Below are positions 17,778-27,021 of a stretch of 64,000 bases of DNA, piece by piece (position 1 is the stretch's first letter; every line of letters begins with the position of its first letter). Source of the stretch: Candidatus Melainabacteria bacterium. GTDB lineage: Bacteria > Cyanobacteriota > Vampirovibrionia > Obscuribacterales > Obscuribacteraceae. The notes beneath the pieces were generated by a model, which was not told where the DNA came from, searched no databases, and saw only the letters and a list, made by a program, of their open reading frames with translations. Location of the stretch: positions 186,001 through 250,000 of the forward strand of contig RXJR01000028.1 in NCBI GenBank assembly GCA_003963305.1, read 5' to 3'. A program made the translations under genes and the position numbers.

Positions 17778-17813
17778 TAGAAGACCACTCACCAGTAGTG
17801 GTCTTCTAGTTTA
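17778..17813 (+). terminator. intrinsic terminator after the repeat protein gene
   Basis: A perfect 12 bp stem (17778-17789 with 17797-17808) encloses a 7-base loop and is followed by GTTTAG, a short U-tract. It begins 13 bp after the stop codon at 17765. Confidence 0.75.
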
Positions 17814-17897
17814 GAAACACCGAAACGCACTTACCCGGAAGTCTCTGCAGCGGGTGCAGCAATGCTATGATCGGTGGCTCAAAAGGAGAACCCGACC

Positions 17898-19145
17898 ATG
17901 CTTACCATTCGCTCGACAAACTGCGCTCTAATCACAGCTATTGCGTTTCAATTCAACGCCAATCTTATCTTTCCTTTCAGTGCCATTGCAGCACCTGCAC
18001 CCAGCCAAGCTGATGCCATAGAAAAGCGCGGAGACGAATCAGCTGCGTCAGCGAAGATAGCACCCGGAATAACACCAGCACAGGAACAAGCGATTGTAGA
18101 TGCTGCCAAAAAGCAACTGAAGGCGTTCGGAGGAAAGGAGCCCATCCCCGGGGTCTACATAGGCATCTACATGCCAGGCAAAGCGCCCTACCTGAAGGGC
18201 GTAGGAGTGGCGGATCTCAAAAACAAAAAACCGTTTGAAGAGCTGGATCGCTTCCGCATTGGCAGCAACACAAAAACTTTCGTAGTCTCAGTTCTCCTTC
18301 AATTGCAAGACGAACATCTGCTCAAGGTCGACGACCCGATCAGCAAGTACGATATCGGGGTAAAAATTCCAAACGCTAAGAACATCACAATCAGACAACT
18401 TGCTGAGATGCGCAGCGGACTTTTCGAAGCCTACGACACAAAGGAATTCAACGCCCTCAAGATCAAACCAACCACCAATCTTTCAGCCAATAAATTGATT
18501 GACTGGGCCGTAGCGCATAAAGCGCTTTTCGCACCAGGAACAAAATACAACTACAGTAATACAAACTATCTTATCCTCGGTCGGATAATAGAACTGATCA
18601 CCCATGACACGGTAGGCAACCAAATCCGCAAAAGGTTGATCGATAAACTCGGCTTATCGGCGACGACATTCCCTGAGACAGTGGCGATGCCGAAACCGTA
18701 TGCGCACGGATATGGACCAGCCAAGAATGGAAGTTGGGAAGACGTCTCTGAAACGCTGCCGCCCTGCATTACCTGGGCCGCAGGCAATATGATTTCAGAC
18801 ATTCCAGACATGGCCAGATGGGTCAAAGCGTACGTTACCGGCACTACCAATAGTGCCGATTCGCAAAAGGACAGGCTGAAGTGTTTGCCGATCGCCCCAG
18901 GTTCTACAATGACATTTGGTATGGGCATCGGTCATCATGCCGGCTGGTATGGCTATACAGGCGGCTTGCCCGGCTATCACACAGCGGCATACTATCTGCC
19001 CGAAAAAGACATCACCATGATTGCTTTTGTAACAGCCCAGAAAGAAAAGCCTGCTCCTGGTGCAGCCAACGTTATCGTTCGAGAAATATCTCGAATAATA
19101 ACTCCTGACCATGTAATCTTCGCACCAATACCGAAGCCGCACTAA
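17898..19145 (+). CDS. secreted serine hydrolase, D-Ala-D-Ala carboxypeptidase (R61)-like
   Basis: 415 residues from ATG 17898, which has AGGAG nine bases upstream (the frame opens at GTG 17874). A signal peptide spans about residues 1-32 (cleavage after AIAA). Beta-lactamase-related fold motifs are SNTK (S123, K126), YSN (219-221) and a GYTGGLPGY element where KTG/HTG stands in relatives. FRIGSNTKTFVVSVLLQLQD resembles the Streptomyces R61 DD-peptidase type. It probably acts on peptidoglycan or small peptides or esters in the periplasm. It is the third member of this fold in 14 kb. It converges on the response-regulator gene 14 bp downstream. Confidence 0.87.
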   Translation: MLTIRSTNCALITAIAFQFNANLIFPFSAIAAPAPSQADAIEKRGDESAASAKIAPGITPAQEQAIVDAAKKQLKAFGGKEPIPGVYIGIYMPGKAPYLKGVGVADLKNKKPFEELDRFRIGSNTKTFVVSVLLQLQDEHLLKVDDPISKYDIGVKIPNAKNITIRQLAEMRSGLFEAYDTKEFNALKIKPTTNLSANKLIDWAVAHKALFAPGTKYNYSNTNYLILGRIIELITHDTVGNQIRKRLIDKLGLSATTFPETVAMPKPYAHGYGPAKNGSWEDVSETLPPCITWAAGNMISDIPDMARWVKAYVTGTTNSADSQKDRLKCLPIAPGSTMTFGMGIGHHAGWYGYTGGLPGYHTAAYYLPEKDITMIAFVTAQKEKPAPGAANVIVREISRIITPDHVIFAPIPKPH

Positions 19146-19159
19146 GAACACAGCTCATA

Positions 19160-19627
19160 CTAAATGCACGATGTGCAACAGCCACATTTAGGCAGTTCGC
19201 GTTCAAACTTATCGCGAGAGTGACGCTCGAACAATAGCTGGTAGAGAACATCGACCACTTTAGTGAAACCAACCGGTTTCATCAGGTAGTCATTCATGCC
19301 GGCATCAAAACATTGCTCAGGCGTCGCGCCACCTGCGGTAGTGGCAATGATGTAAGCAGGGGCATGTCCGTGCTCCAGCTCATGACTCCTTATCGTCTCC
19401 GCCGCAAGAATGCCGTTCATATTAGGCATCTGAATATCCATGAAAATGACGTCATAGCGGCACCCCAGTACAAGCTGAACCGCTTGCACCCCGTCATGTG
19501 CAACATCAACTCTCAACCCGAAGATTTTCAGTTGAATCTGCATGATCTTTCGAATAGTCTGATCATCATCGACGACCAGAAACTTCAAGCCACGTTTCCC
19601 AGTGTCATTACAAGTCATAGTTTGCAT
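19160..19627 (-). CDS. stand-alone CheY-like response regulator with cysteine-rich tail
   Basis: 155 residues, a single receiver domain: acidic pocket DDD (20-22), phosphoacceptor D64 in MDIQMP, T96, and K117 in KPVG. There is no output domain, so it probably works by protein binding, as CheY or Spo0F do. The last residues read CGCCTSC, four cysteines in seven positions, following a charged helix. This is unusual for a receiver and could bind metal or respond to redox state. The start is ATG 19627 with GGGGGG five bases upstream. No histidine kinase is adjacent, so its partner must lie elsewhere; hybrid kinases often release receivers like this (MPNMNG motif). The divergent neighbour is fumA, 226 bp away. 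Confidence 0.88.
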   Translation of the reverse strand: MQTMTCNDTGKRGLKFLVVDDDQTIRKIMQIQLKIFGLRVDVAHDGVQAVQLVLGCRYDVIFMDIQMPNMNGILAAETIRSHELEHGHAPAYIIATTAGGATPEQCFDAGMNDYLMKPVGFTKVVDVLYQLLFERHSRDKFERELPKCGCCTSCI

Positions 19628-19853
19628 TTTTGCCCCCCGGCGCAGGCGAACACTGCAAATAGATGCTGTTCAATTTCGCGCTCTATTACCGTTATAGTCA
19701 GAGCTGTTGGCAGACATATGGCAAAATCTGACGCAAATAGAATCCTTTGGAAAAAGGTGACAATGCAGTCATAGCGGGCCTTGGCTCGCCTAAATGCGGT
19801 AAAATTTCCACCGATGTGCCGGGTGCGGCACGGTGAAAGTGATGAGGTAAACC

Positions 19854-21488
19854 ATGTCATCTAATGGACACGGGCTTTTTCAGCTCGGGAAGAGAGATAC
19901 ACAATATCGGTTGATCAGCAAAGATCAGGTCTCAGTGGAGAAATTCGGCGACAAAGAGATGTTGGTCGTCAAGCCTGAAGCCCTGGAAGAACTGAGTAAA
20001 GCAGCATTTCATGACATCGCGCATTACCTGAGAGCTTCCCATCTGCAAAATCTCCGTGCCATTCTGGACGATAAAGAAGCCTCATCGAACGACCACTTCG
20101 TAGCGCTGGAACTTCTCAAGAACGCGAGTATTGCGGCTGGCGGCACCCTGCCAATGTGCCAGGACACCGGCACAGCTATAGTCGTGGCCCACAAAGGCGA
20201 CCGGGTCTGGACAGGCGCAGACGACGCCGAGCTGCTTCAAGAAGGCGTCAAGAAAACTTACCTTGACTGTAACTTGCGTTACAGCCAGATGGCACCGATC
20301 GACATGTATAAGGAAGCGAATACAGGCAGCAATTTGCCAGCCCAGATCGACATTCTCTCCGAACCAGGCGAAGAGTACGAATTCCTCTTTATCGCCAAAG
20401 GCGGCGGCTCGGCGAACAAAACATTCCTTTTGCAGGAAACTAAATCGGTTTTGAATCCCACCTCTTTGCGGCAGCTGCTCACAGAAAAGATTGCCGGGCT
20501 CGGTACCTCCGCATGTCCGCCCTATCATCTAGCCATTGTCATTGGCGGACTTTCAGCCGAGATGACCTTGAAAACCGTAAAATTGGCTAGCTGCCACTAT
20601 CTCGACACCCTGCCAAGAGAAGGTGACAAGACGGGGCGAGCCTTCCGCGACATAGCACTGGAGAAGGAGATACTGGAAATCACACGCGAGCTGGGTATAG
20701 GTGCCCAGTTTGGCGGCAAGTATTTCTGCCACGATGTGCGCGTCATCCGCCTGCCTCGCCATGGCGCCAGTTTACCGATCGGCATCGGAGTTTCATGCAG
20801 TGCCGACCGTCAAATACTCGGTCGAATCGACAGAAACGGTGTCTGGCTCGAACAGCTGGAAGTCGACCCGGCTAAATATCTGCCTGAAATTGAAGACGAC
20901 AGTCTGCTCAGCCAGACCATACATGTCGACCTCAATCAACCCATGGAAGAAGTGCGCAAATTGCTCTCCGGCAAGCCGGCAGGCACGCGGCTGATGCTGA
21001 GCGGCACCCTGCTTGTCGCACGCGACATCGCCCACGCAAAATGGAAGGAGATGATCGAGCGCGGTGAGGAACTGCCTCAATACACCCGCCAGCACCCAAT
21101 CTACTATGCTGGCCCAGCCAAGACTCCTACCGGTTACGCATCTGGTTCGTTTGGACCGACGACCGCGGGGCGCATGGACTCCTACGCAGATCTGCTGATG
21201 TCGCGTGGTGCCAGTTTGATTACGCTCGCTAAAGGCAATCGCGGTAAAAATGTGAAAGAAGCGTGCGCTAAATATGGCGGCTTCTATCTCGGCACCATCG
21301 GCGGTGCGGCGGCGCGGTTAGCCAAAGATTCAATTCGCAAAGTTGAAGTGATCGACTTTCCTGAATTGGGTATGGAAGCAGTTCACAAAGTAGAGATCGA
21401 GGAATTTCCTGCATTCATCGTCATAAACGATAAAGGCGAAGACTTCTATGCGTCCATTTCTGAAAGCCGAGTCGCTATCGCTCACTAA
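19854..21488 (+). CDS. fumA: class I fumarate hydratase (iron-sulfur fumarase)
   Basis: 544 residues, the full length of two-domain class I fumarases, which interconvert fumarate and malate in the citric acid cycle using an oxygen-labile [4Fe-4S] cluster. Three candidate cluster cysteines stand in expected surroundings: C102 (LPMCQDTGT), C221 (GTSACPPYH) and C292 or C314 ([20 protein letters not shown]). The C-terminal beta domain has the family stretches [31 protein letters not shown] and KGNRGKNV. The start is ATG 19854 with GAGG seven bases upstream. The next gene overlaps its 3' end by 41 bp. An oxygen-sensitive fumarase beside respiratory genes fits a microaerobic or facultative life, which is inference only. 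Confidence 0.95.
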   Translation: MSSNGHGLFQLGKRDTQYRLISKDQVSVEKFGDKEMLVVKPEALEELSKAAFHDIAHYLRASHLQNLRAILDDKEASSNDHFVALELLKNASIAAGGTLPMCQDTGTAIVVAHKGDRVWTGADDAELLQEGVKKTYLDCNLRYSQMAPIDMYKEANTGSNLPAQIDILSEPGEEYEFLFIAKGGGSANKTFLLQETKSVLNPTSLRQLLTEKIAGLGTSACPPYHLAIVIGGLSAEMTLKTVKLASCHYLDTLPREGDKTGRAFRDIALEKEILEITRELGIGAQFGGKYFCHDVRVIRLPRHGASLPIGIGVSCSADRQILGRIDRNGVWLEQLEVDPAKYLPEIEDDSLLSQTIHVDLNQPMEEVRKLLSGKPAGTRLMLSGTLLVARDIAHAKWKEMIERGEELPQYTRQHPIYYAGPAKTPTGYASGSFGPTTAGRMDSYADLLMSRGASLITLAKGNRGKNVKEACAKYGGFYLGTIGGAAARLAKDSIRKVEVIDFPELGMEAVHKVEIEEFPAFIVINDKGEDFYASISESRVAIAH

Positions 21489-22029
21489 AGCTCTGGCCTG
21501 TTTTGTTATGACAGTTCAGGTTGGTTCTCTGTATCTCTGGTGCCGAAGTTCAATTGCTGCAGATGTAGTTCCAACACAGAAAAATTCAGCCCAGCACAGC
21601 AAAATGGACAAGGAAAAGACGAACAAGGAAATCACACTGATAGAGACCACCTTGCAGTCTCAAGCCGATGCCTGGAACGCAGGCGATCTGGACAAATTTA
21701 TGACTGCCTATTTGAACTCGCCAGAAATCACTTTTGTTTCAGCCGATGGTGAGATGAAAGGTTACGAAGCGTTGGAGGCAAGGTACCGTAAAAAATACGG
21801 AACCAGTCGCGACACCATGGGTAAACTGTCATTCTCAGATTTGCAGATCAAATTGCTCGAAAAACAACACGCCCTCTGCATCGGGCACTGGCTGGTCGAA
21901 CGACCGGACCATTCGAAGTTGCAAGGCATGTTCAGCCTCGTGCTAGACAAAGTCGATGGTGCCTGGAAAATCATTCACGATCATACGTCTTTATTTCCTG
22001 CTGCGGCTTCGAACGAATCGAAGTCTTAG
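21448..22029 (+). CDS. secreted SnoaL-like/DUF4440 protein
   Basis: 193 residues. The C-terminal 125 residues fit the NTF2-like DUF4440 pattern: [18 protein letters not shown], the [23 protein letters not shown] region, and a closing strand pair around [22 protein letters not shown]. Proteins with this cone-shaped fold bind or turn over small molecules. The N-terminus holds a hydrophobic run ([17 protein letters not shown]) and a plausible cleavage after IAA, so export is likely. The start at ATG 21448 lies inside fumA (41 bp overlap); ATG 21508 would shorten the signal but has no better ribosome binding site. It is probably co-transcribed with fumA. Confidence 0.8.
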   Translation: MRPFLKAESLSLTKALACFVMTVQVGSLYLWCRSSIAADVVPTQKNSAQHSKMDKEKTNKEITLIETTLQSQADAWNAGDLDKFMTAYLNSPEITFVSADGEMKGYEALEARYRKKYGTSRDTMGKLSFSDLQIKLLEKQHALCIGHWLVERPDHSKLQGMFSLVLDKVDGAWKIIHDHTSLFPAAASNESKS

Positions 22030-22135
22030 CCAACTACACTCGGCATCTGAGTCGGTAATCACAAACGTTGCTGAAGATTAATTTTTAAGCGAGATCTTAG
22101 GCGCATAATATCACTTGCAAATTTAACGGCGGCCC

Positions 22136-23008
22136 ATGAAATTACTTCTATCAATAGACAATTCGGAACATTCGCAAGTCGCCATTGAGGACGTGTCACA
22201 CGGACTTTGGCCGGACGGCACCGAAGTTATGATCGCAACGGCGGTCTGGTCTCCTTTCGGTTTCGTTGGTTCGAAAGAACACTCCAACGAAGCAGCTCAA
22301 AAATTATTGAACGATGCTGCTGAGATTATTCGAAGCAATCAATATATAACGAAGGTAGAAACACAGATACTGGCAGGAAATCCAAAGAATGAAATCATTG
22401 GGGTGCTCGCCGAGAAACACTTCGACCTGCTCGTAATGGGTTCGCGTCGCCCGTCGATGCAAAAAATACTTTTTGGCAGCGTCTCTCATGCCTTGCTGCT
22501 TGGCTCACCTTGTTCGGTGCGCATAGCCCGACGCGCCATTGTCAGAAAAAAGCGTCGCGTGCTTGTCGGATTTGACGGCTCGGAATTTTGCTGGCGAGCA
22601 CTGTCCATAGTGGCTGGTCGCCATGTACCAGACGGCACCGAAATATTTATTGTCAATGCGGTGCCGACTGTTGACGAAAGTGCTTATGATAACCCTCATG
22701 TTTTTTCGCAAGAACAGCTCGAACAAGGGCGCAGCCGTTTGTTGGATGTTGCTCAAGACGGGTTGGCCGAGGCCAAAGCTAAACTCTCTGCTCAGTTACC
22801 TCACTGTATCGTCAACACTAAGATTCTCAACGGTCATCCACGAAAAGCGCTAATTGCAGCGTGCGAAGACTTCGATGCCGACATCATTTTTGTTGGCACC
22901 CAGGGCCGAAATTTTTCCGCTCTCATTGCAATTGGCAGCGTGTCGGAAGCCGTAGCAGTTGGGGCACCATGTACCGTCGAAATTATCAAAACACCAAATG
23001 CTTCCTGA
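22136..23008 (+). CDS. tandem-domain universal stress protein (UspA family)
   Basis: 290 residues with two Usp domains (about 1-137 and 138-288). The second retains the ATP-binding signature G-2X-G-9X-G-S exactly (GTQG, nine residues, GS). The first is degenerate (GSRR, eight residues, GS), so only the second is expected to bind nucleotide well. Both begin with the typical LLSIDNSEHS and VLVGFDGSEFC strand-loop. Such proteins help survival under starvation, acid or oxidative stress and are cytoplasmic. The start is ATG 22136. It precedes the SbtA-like pair by 53 bp on the same strand and could share their transcript. Confidence 0.92.
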   Translation: MKLLLSIDNSEHSQVAIEDVSHGLWPDGTEVMIATAVWSPFGFVGSKEHSNEAAQKLLNDAAEIIRSNQYITKVETQILAGNPKNEIIGVLAEKHFDLLVMGSRRPSMQKILFGSVSHALLLGSPCSVRIARRAIVRKKRRVLVGFDGSEFCWRALSIVAGRHVPDGTEIFIVNAVPTVDESAYDNPHVFSQEQLEQGRSRLLDVAQDGLAEAKAKLSAQLPHCIVNTKILNGHPRKALIAACEDFDADIIFVGTQGRNFSALIAIGSVSEAVAVGAPCTVEIIKTPNAS

Positions 23009-23061
23009 AAAATAAGATGGACCTGTCTTAGTCACTCTTGCTCTCGAGATCAAATATACAA

Positions 23062-24786
23062 ATGCTTCCCTTCGGTAATCTAATCAGGCGATTGAATTTC
23101 GAATCAAATTTCGCACGCCTTTCAGCCTGTTTTCTCACACTGATTTGCATGGTGTGCATAGGAAAAGGAGTGATAGCTTATGCAGCCAGCGATTCACAAG
23201 CAGCCGACGCGACTGCAGCCTCGTCGCATGCGAACGCGGGAGAGACACCACCGCCAGAGAAAGGCAAGCTGACGGATTTCTCCGACGGCGAACCAACTAT
23301 AAATTTGACCGGCGAGAGCGAATCAGACAATCAGAAATATCGATTGCCAAAAGATGTAGCTGTAGAAATCAACGGCTTGCCCTCTAAGCTTTCCGACCTG
23401 AAGCATGGCGATGAGTGCACAGTCACCAGAGACGCCAGTGGAAATGTCACCAAAATCACAGTAACAAGAACTACCTCTGGCATAATCGTGGACTCCACGC
23501 CAAACTCCCTGGTGCTTTCCTCTGACATGGTGAAAAAGGAAACGTATCAGATGGCGCCTGGAGCCAGGGTGCTGGCAGACGGCAAGCCTGCTTCGCTCGA
23601 TTCGCTAGTCAAAGGCGACGACGTGACCTTGCTTCTCGACAATAACCAAAACATTCTCAAGGTCGAATCGATACACTTCAGTCTGTTCGCCAAGTTCTGG
23701 AATAACTTCCGTTCGAACCTATTCAAGCCGCTTCTGCTTTTCTTCTATGTCGGATTTTGCATTCCGCTTCTGCGCGTCGCCTTTGACTTTCCAAAGGCAA
23801 TCTATCAGGGTCTGACGATTTACTTGCTCGTATCAATCGGCTGGCACGGCGGAGAAGAGCTTGCCATGCTGAGCAGCAAGTCCTTTAATCAAGCCTTTGC
23901 ATTCATGATTGTCGGATTCTTGACCAACGCAGTCATTGCGCTTCTTGCATACGGCATGCTGCGGCTTTTCGTCCCGAAATTGCGCAAAGTCGATGCAGCT
24001 ACAGTGGCCGCCTATTACGGTTCTGACTCAGCAGGAACATTCGTCACATGTCTGGGCGTATTGCAGGCTGCTCACATCGCCGCTGCCGCTTATATGCCGG
24101 TAATGCTGGCGATCATGGAAATTCCAGGATGTCTTGTCGGGCTTCTGCTGGTCAACCAGTTGCGCTTAAAAGGCATGGATCGTCGCGGAAACATGCCGGA
24201 TGAACCAAACTACAAACCGCGAACAGACGAAGAGCAAGCTTCAGCTAAAAAGCAGAAGTGGGGTCATGTTTTCCACGAGATCTTCTTTAATCCTGGATCT
24301 TTCCTGCTTTTTGGCGGCATTTTTATCGGCTATGTAAGCCGATTACAAGGTCTGAAAGTGGTTCAACAAGACGACGCAGTTTTCATCTCACTCTTCCAGG
24401 GTTTCCTTTGCTTGTTCCTGCTCGAGATGGGCATGACCGCATCGCGACGTCTGGCCGACTTGCGATCAGTAAACTGGACGTTCATTGCCTTCGGGCTCGT
24501 CGCACCGAACATCTTTGCTATCTTCGGAATGGCTGTGGCGCAGCTTCTCAGTCACGCACTGCACCAGCCCTTCCAACTTGGCACCTATACGTTGTTCGCC
24601 GTGCTCTGCGCTGCGGCGTCATACATTGCTGTTCCCGCCGTGCAACGACTGGCAATTCCCGAAGCGAGTCCATCACTTCCACTGGCAGCCAGTCTCGGTC
24701 TGACATTTTCCTACAACGTAACTGTTGGAATTCCGCTCTACATGCTGATTGCGCAAATTCTGATGCGCCAATTCCCGGTTAGTTAA
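23062..24786 (+). CDS. sbtA: SbtA-family bicarbonate transporter fused to signal peptide and duplicated extracytoplasmic domain (copy 1)
   Basis: 574 residues from ATG 23062 (a TTG at 23038 is open). Residues 1-42 form a signal peptide. About 95-205 carry two copies of a module with the pattern NG-x-P-(S/A)-(K/S)-L-x-(D/S)-L-x-x-G-D, a beta-rich domain of unknown role. The core from about 210 to 574 (365 residues) aligns by eye with cyanobacterial SbtA, a sodium-dependent bicarbonate importer of about 374 residues: VDAATVAAYYGSDSAGTFVT, PVMLAIMEIPGCLVG, LLEMGMTASRRLADLR and IPEASPSLPLAASLGL occupy the places of SbtA's family motifs. The cytoplasmic central loop is short. Its paralogue follows 227 bp downstream. 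No SbtB-type PII regulator gene is near. Transport of bicarbonate itself is inference; another anion is possible. Confidence 0.85.
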   Translation: MLPFGNLIRRLNFESNFARLSACFLTLICMVCIGKGVIAYAASDSQAADATAASSHANAGETPPPEKGKLTDFSDGEPTINLTGESESDNQKYRLPKDVAVEINGLPSKLSDLKHGDECTVTRDASGNVTKITVTRTTSGIIVDSTPNSLVLSSDMVKKETYQMAPGARVLADGKPASLDSLVKGDDVTLLLDNNQNILKVESIHFSLFAKFWNNFRSNLFKPLLLFFYVGFCIPLLRVAFDFPKAIYQGLTIYLLVSIGWHGGEELAMLSSKSFNQAFAFMIVGFLTNAVIALLAYGMLRLFVPKLRKVDAATVAAYYGSDSAGTFVTCLGVLQAAHIAAAAYMPVMLAIMEIPGCLVGLLLVNQLRLKGMDRRGNMPDEPNYKPRTDEEQASAKKQKWGHVFHEIFFNPGSFLLFGGIFIGYVSRLQGLKVVQQDDAVFISLFQGFLCLFLLEMGMTASRRLADLRSVNWTFIAFGLVAPNIFAIFGMAVAQLLSHALHQPFQLGTYTLFAVLCAAASYIAVPAVQRLAIPEASPSLPLAASLGLTFSYNVTVGIPLYMLIAQILMRQFPVS

Positions 24787-25013
24787 GCAGATTTCCACTT
24801 TCTTGACACAGGAATAATCTTTACGACCTGCTGCAAAGAAGGCAGGTTGAACTAATATTGTGCTAACTCCGAGACTTCGCTGAGTGTAATTTTGAGCGAA
24901 TTCCTCACCGTCACTCAATCAAGATCATTTCGCAGCAGCAAGTGTGCATCGACCTGCGTCAAGCTTTTTGGATTATCGCATCCGCCTTTTGCCAGATTCG
25001 TTCTGGAGGTCAA

Positions 25014-27020
25014 ATGAGTTTCATTAGCCGCTCAAAATTTCTACTTTTATCGGTGTTTTTACTGACCCTGCCCCTCGTTCAAGAAGCACATGCTGCCAAA
25101 AGTCCAAACCAATACGACAGCGACCTGATTGTGCAAGACAGGGTCGTAGCTAAGCCTTACGGTGCTTCGTCGATGAACGCCAGGCTGGAACACGCAACCG
25201 AAGGAGCGGCACACCTGACTCTGGCTCCTGCTTCACCGGAAGAGAAAGCCCAGGAAATTTCGCTCAAGCCTGACACAAGAATCACACTGAATGGTGCTCT
25301 CGCTGCGGTATCTGATTTGAAGTCGGGAGACGCTCTGGAACTTATAAACGATTCTGACGGCAAGGTAACCGAAGTCAAAGCAATTCGAGCGATATCGGCG
25401 ATCGTAGTAAACAGTAACAGTAACGATCTCAAATGCACGAGCGACTATCTCGACAAATTCTCTTTCGCAGTTGGAAATGACACTTCGGTCATGATAAATG
25501 GCTTACCTGCCAGCCTGGCTGATCTTAAAATCGGAGACCAGGCCACGGTGGTGGCAAGCCAAAATGGCACAGCAAAGACAATAACAGTTGTGCGCAAAAC
25601 TCTTATCGAAAGTTTCTGGGACAACTTTCGCACGAATCTGTTCAAACCTCTACTTCTATTTTTCTATTTGGGCTTTGCAATCGCGCTCCTGAAGATAGCC
25701 TTTGAATTTCCTCAGCCTGTTTATCAAGGACTGACAATATACCTGTTGCTGGCGATTGGGTGGAACGGCGGTGAGGAACTGGCGGCGCTTAGTGGTGGTA
25801 CGATGGCGCAAGCAGTAAGTTTTATGGTGATTGGGTTCATAACAAACGCTGTTGTAACTGTTGCTGCCTACTTCATCCTGCGGGCAATAATTCCGAAGAT
25901 GCGTCGCATAGACTCAGCCACGGTAGCAGCATTTTACGGTTCCGATTCAGCAGGTACATTTGTCACGTGCCTGGGAGTGCTGCAAGCGGCGCACATCGCT
26001 TTCGCTGCTTACATGCCGGTGATGTTGGCTGTTATGGAAATTCCAGGATGTCTTGTCGGGCTGTACATAGTCTCGAAATTGCGCAAAGGATACATGGATG
26101 CCCACGGCAATATGCCGGGTGAATATGGTTACGACTCCGATGCCATGCCTGAAAGTCACACTGAAAGCGCTGCCACGATAGGAGGACATAGTGCGTCTAT
26201 CGACGACACTGTTCGTCCGCAAATTGCCGGCGCAACCGCGCTCGTATCAAAAGAATTAGTTGGAGCAGGATTCAGAAGCGGAAGTGCACTCGGAGTCGGT
26301 GTCGGTATCAGAAGCGAAGGTGCAAGCGGAGTTGGAATAGCAAGCGAAGTCGTGAACGGTTCTAGTGCTCGTGCAAATTCTCTATCAAGACGCAGCGGTG
26401 ATGACTACGCGGCACCAGCAAGTTTCAGATCGCGAAGAAGAGATGGCATGCCCCTGTCAGTAAGCCCATTGAGCAACTACGACCCCAATCCATCCCTCGT
26501 ACTCAGAGAAGTTTTTCTCAACCCGGGAATCGCTCTATTATTCGGCGGCATCATAATCGGCTTCCTGAGCCGCAGCCAGGGTTACACAGTCGCTCAGCCC
26601 AGTGACCAACTTTTTGTCAATCTATTTCAAGGTATGCTCTGCCTCTTCTTACTCGAGATGGGCATGACGGCTGCCAGAAGACTGCAAGACTTGAGAAACG
26701 CGAACTGGCGCTTTGTGCTTTTCGGCTTAATAGCACCAAATGTATTCGCCATTGCTGGGATGTGCATCGCGAGCCTGTTCAGTCATGTCGCCAACCAACC
26801 GCTCCAGCTCGGCACATACGTCTTGTTTGCTGTGCTATGTGGATCAGCATCCTATATTGCCTTGCCGGCAATTCAACGACTGGCCATTCCTGAATCGAGC
26901 CCCACATTGCCCCTGGCTGCATCACTGGGTCTGACCTTTTCGTACAACGTAACGATTGGCATACCGATTTATCTGATGATCGCTCAGGAGTTGCTTAAGG
27001 CGTTTCCCGTAAGCATTTAA
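25014..27020 (+). CDS. sbtA: SbtA-family transporter fused to extracytoplasmic domain (copy 2, with Gly/Ser-rich loop)
   Basis: 668 residues from ATG 25014, which has a strong GGAGG five bases upstream (the frame opens at GTG 24942). A signal peptide covers about 1-27. Two NG-type modules lie at about 85-195 (GALAAVSDLKSGD and NGLPASLADLKIGD), and the SbtA-like core follows from about 200. It is clearly paralogous to the gene before it, with identical stretches such as SATVAAFYGSDSAGTFVTCL-type residues and a shared run at DNA level around 26040. The difference is a roughly 130-residue central loop, Gly/Ser/Val-rich and then Arg/Ser-rich, where copy 1 has about 45 residues. In SbtA this loop is cytoplasmic. 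The gene converges on the next one with a 1 bp gap. Confidence 0.85.
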   Translation: MSFISRSKFLLLSVFLLTLPLVQEAHAAKSPNQYDSDLIVQDRVVAKPYGASSMNARLEHATEGAAHLTLAPASPEEKAQEISLKPDTRITLNGALAAVSDLKSGDALELINDSDGKVTEVKAIRAISAIVVNSNSNDLKCTSDYLDKFSFAVGNDTSVMINGLPASLADLKIGDQATVVASQNGTAKTITVVRKTLIESFWDNFRTNLFKPLLLFFYLGFAIALLKIAFEFPQPVYQGLTIYLLLAIGWNGGEELAALSGGTMAQAVSFMVIGFITNAVVTVAAYFILRAIIPKMRRIDSATVAAFYGSDSAGTFVTCLGVLQAAHIAFAAYMPVMLAVMEIPGCLVGLYIVSKLRKGYMDAHGNMPGEYGYDSDAMPESHTESAATIGGHSASIDDTVRPQIAGATALVSKELVGAGFRSGSALGVGVGIRSEGASGVGIASEVVNGSSARANSLSRRSGDDYAAPASFRSRRRDGMPLSVSPLSNYDPNPSLVLREVFLNPGIALLFGGIIIGFLSRSQGYTVAQPSDQLFVNLFQGMLCLFLLEMGMTAARRLQDLRNANWRFVLFGLIAPNVFAIAGMCIASLFSHVANQPLQLGTYVLFAVLCGSASYIALPAIQRLAIPESSPTLPLAASLGLTFSYNVTIGIPIYLMIAQELLKAFPVSI

Positions 27021-27021
27021 A

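Noticed and set aside
23062-27020. Long DNA repeats between the two SbtA-like genes, considered as a mobile element or recombination product
   Set aside because: The identical stretches are in-frame conserved segments of two diverged paralogues; no inverted terminal repeats or transposase are present.
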